Shown here one piece after another: positions 6,390 through 6,865 of a stretch of 6,865 bases of DNA. Under the pieces are notes generated by a model. It was not told where the DNA came from. It saw only the letters and a list, made by a program, of their open reading frames with translations, and searched no databases. The number at the start of each line of letters is the position of its first letter. Position 1 is the first letter of the stretch. The stretch is from Brevundimonas sp. (GTDB taxonomy: Bacteria > Pseudomonadota > Alphaproteobacteria > Caulobacterales > Caulobacteraceae), in the NCBI GenBank assembly GCA_031119155.1, contig JAVHYH010000175.1, positions 1-6,865 of the forward strand, written 5' to 3'. The translations under genes were made by a program, and so were the position numbers.

Positions 6390-6411
6390 TCAGGGAACGG
6401 CTTGAGTCCGC

Positions 6412-6427
6412 GACCGTTCAGTCGGTC
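6412..6427 (+). repeat. Short inverted repeat abutting the start codon of the small membrane protein gene
   Basis: GACCG (6412-6416) and CGGTC (6423-6427) flank six bases and end on the base before ATG 6428. It could fold in the mRNA in place of a normal ribosome binding site, or be an operator half-site pair. At 5 bp it could easily be chance. Confidence 0.25.
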
Positions 6428-6691
6428 ATGGACACGATGCACATGACCCCCTCGCGCCGCATGGAAGGCGTCCGCGCCTATGACCGGGCCGCCGATGCGT
6501 TCGGCGTCGTGGCCTGGAAGGCGCCCTCAAGCCAGAGGTTCGAAAGCCGCCCGGCCAATGATGCGGCCCCGGCGCCCGAGCCCACCTTCACCGAGATGGC
6601 GCGGGCCATTCCCGGCTGGGCGGTCGTGGTCGGCGGCGGTGTCGTCGCGGCCCTGATGGGCGTGCTGCTGGGCGGCGCCCTGCAGATCTAG
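6428..6691 (+). CDS. Small C-terminally anchored membrane protein, function unknown
   Basis: I do not recognise this 87-residue protein. The first 60 residues are polar with several Arg residues and an Ala/Pro stretch (NDAAPAPEP, 44-52). Residues 62-86 form one hydrophobic segment rich in glycine (Gly63, 69-71, 78, 82, 83), followed by Ile at the C-terminus. That predicts a tail-anchored inner-membrane protein with its N-terminus in the cytoplasm; the glycines could allow helix packing or oligomers. ATG codons at 6428, 6437 and 6443 are all possible starts, and none has a clear Shine-Dalgarno sequence, so the N-terminus is uncertain by up to five residues. Codon use matches its neighbours. 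It lies 38 bases after the methyltransferase stop, and its own stop overlaps that of rnhB on the other strand by four bases. The reading frame looks real; the role is unknown. Confidence 0.68.
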   Translation: MDTMHMTPSRRMEGVRAYDRAADAFGVVAWKAPSSQRFESRPANDAAPAPEPTFTEMARAIPGWAVVVGGGVVAALMGVLLGGALQI

Positions 6692-6865
6692 CGTTCCAGC
6701 AAGGCCTTCACCGGTCCCCAGGTTCGACGATGCTCGGGGCAGGGGCCGTGCAGCTTCAGCGCCTCGGAATGGACCGGCGCGTTATAGCCCTTATGCCGGG
6801 CGAAGCCGTAGGCCGGGTAGAGGCCGTCCAGCTCGATCATCACCCGGTCCCGCGCCGTCTTGGCG
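6688..6865 (-). CDS. rnhB: Ribonuclease HII (C-terminal 58 residues, 5' end beyond the window)
   Basis: On the minus strand, a frame enters from the right edge and ends at TAG (6690-6688). Its 58 residues contain AKTARDRVM, YPAYGFARHKGY and GPCPEHRRTWGPV, the familiar C-terminal sequence of RNase HII. That enzyme cuts the RNA strand of RNA/DNA hybrids and starts removal of single ribonucleotides from DNA in the cytoplasm. Asp6 of the fragment (ARDR) corresponds to the last of the four acidic metal-binding residues; the other three lie outside the window. NAPVH after HKGY differs from the more usual GTxxH, and Trp replaces the common Phe before the final Pro-Val; both look like tolerable variation. 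The gene converges on the small membrane protein gene, sharing the bases CTAG. Identification is firm although only the end is visible. Confidence 0.9.
   Translation of the reverse strand, partial: AKTARDRVMIELDGLYPAYGFARHKGYNAPVHSEALKLHGPCPEHRRTWGPVKALLER

Overview
The window is GC-rich (about two-thirds G+C by eye), with strong G/C bias at third codon positions and long stop-free shadow frames on the opposite strand. Protein content and style suggest an alphaproteobacterium of the Caulobacteraceae, with Brevundimonas or a close relative the best guess. That assignment comes from recognising the proteins and is not proven by any marker in the window. I see no tRNA, rRNA, CRISPR array, insertion sequence or phage gene; it looks like ordinary chromosome.

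Layout, left to right. Positions 1-428 (+) hold the last 141 residues of a short cobalamin-independent methionine synthase of the MesD type. Positions 509-1951 (+) encode an aldehyde dehydrogenase resembling the alpha-ketoglutaric semialdehyde dehydrogenase group. Positions 2061-3770 (+) encode a lipoprotein alkaline phosphatase of the PafA/SPAP type. It starts at a GTG with a good ribosome binding site and is preceded by three phased CTGTC repeats that look like a PhoB-binding Pho box. Positions 3876-5318 (+) encode pyruvate kinase, with the residues of the potassium-independent class. Thirty bases later, 5349-6389 (+) encodes a D12-class adenine DNA methyltransferase with a TTG start; a hairpin between the two genes overlaps its ribosome binding site. 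Positions 6428-6691 (+) encode a small protein of unknown function with one membrane segment at its C-terminus. Positions 6688-6865 (-) hold the C-terminal 58 residues of ribonuclease HII, whose stop codon overlaps the stop of the small membrane protein gene.

The genes do not form one pathway. They read as housekeeping metabolism (methionine synthesis, aldehyde oxidation, glycolysis), phosphate scavenging and DNA maintenance or modification. Only pyruvate kinase and the methyltransferase look likely to share a transcript. The points most worth following up are the candidate Pho box with the re-set start of the phosphatase gene, the orphan methyltransferase with its TTG start and hairpin-covered ribosome binding site, and the MesD-type methionine synthase, a family reported to work without folate.
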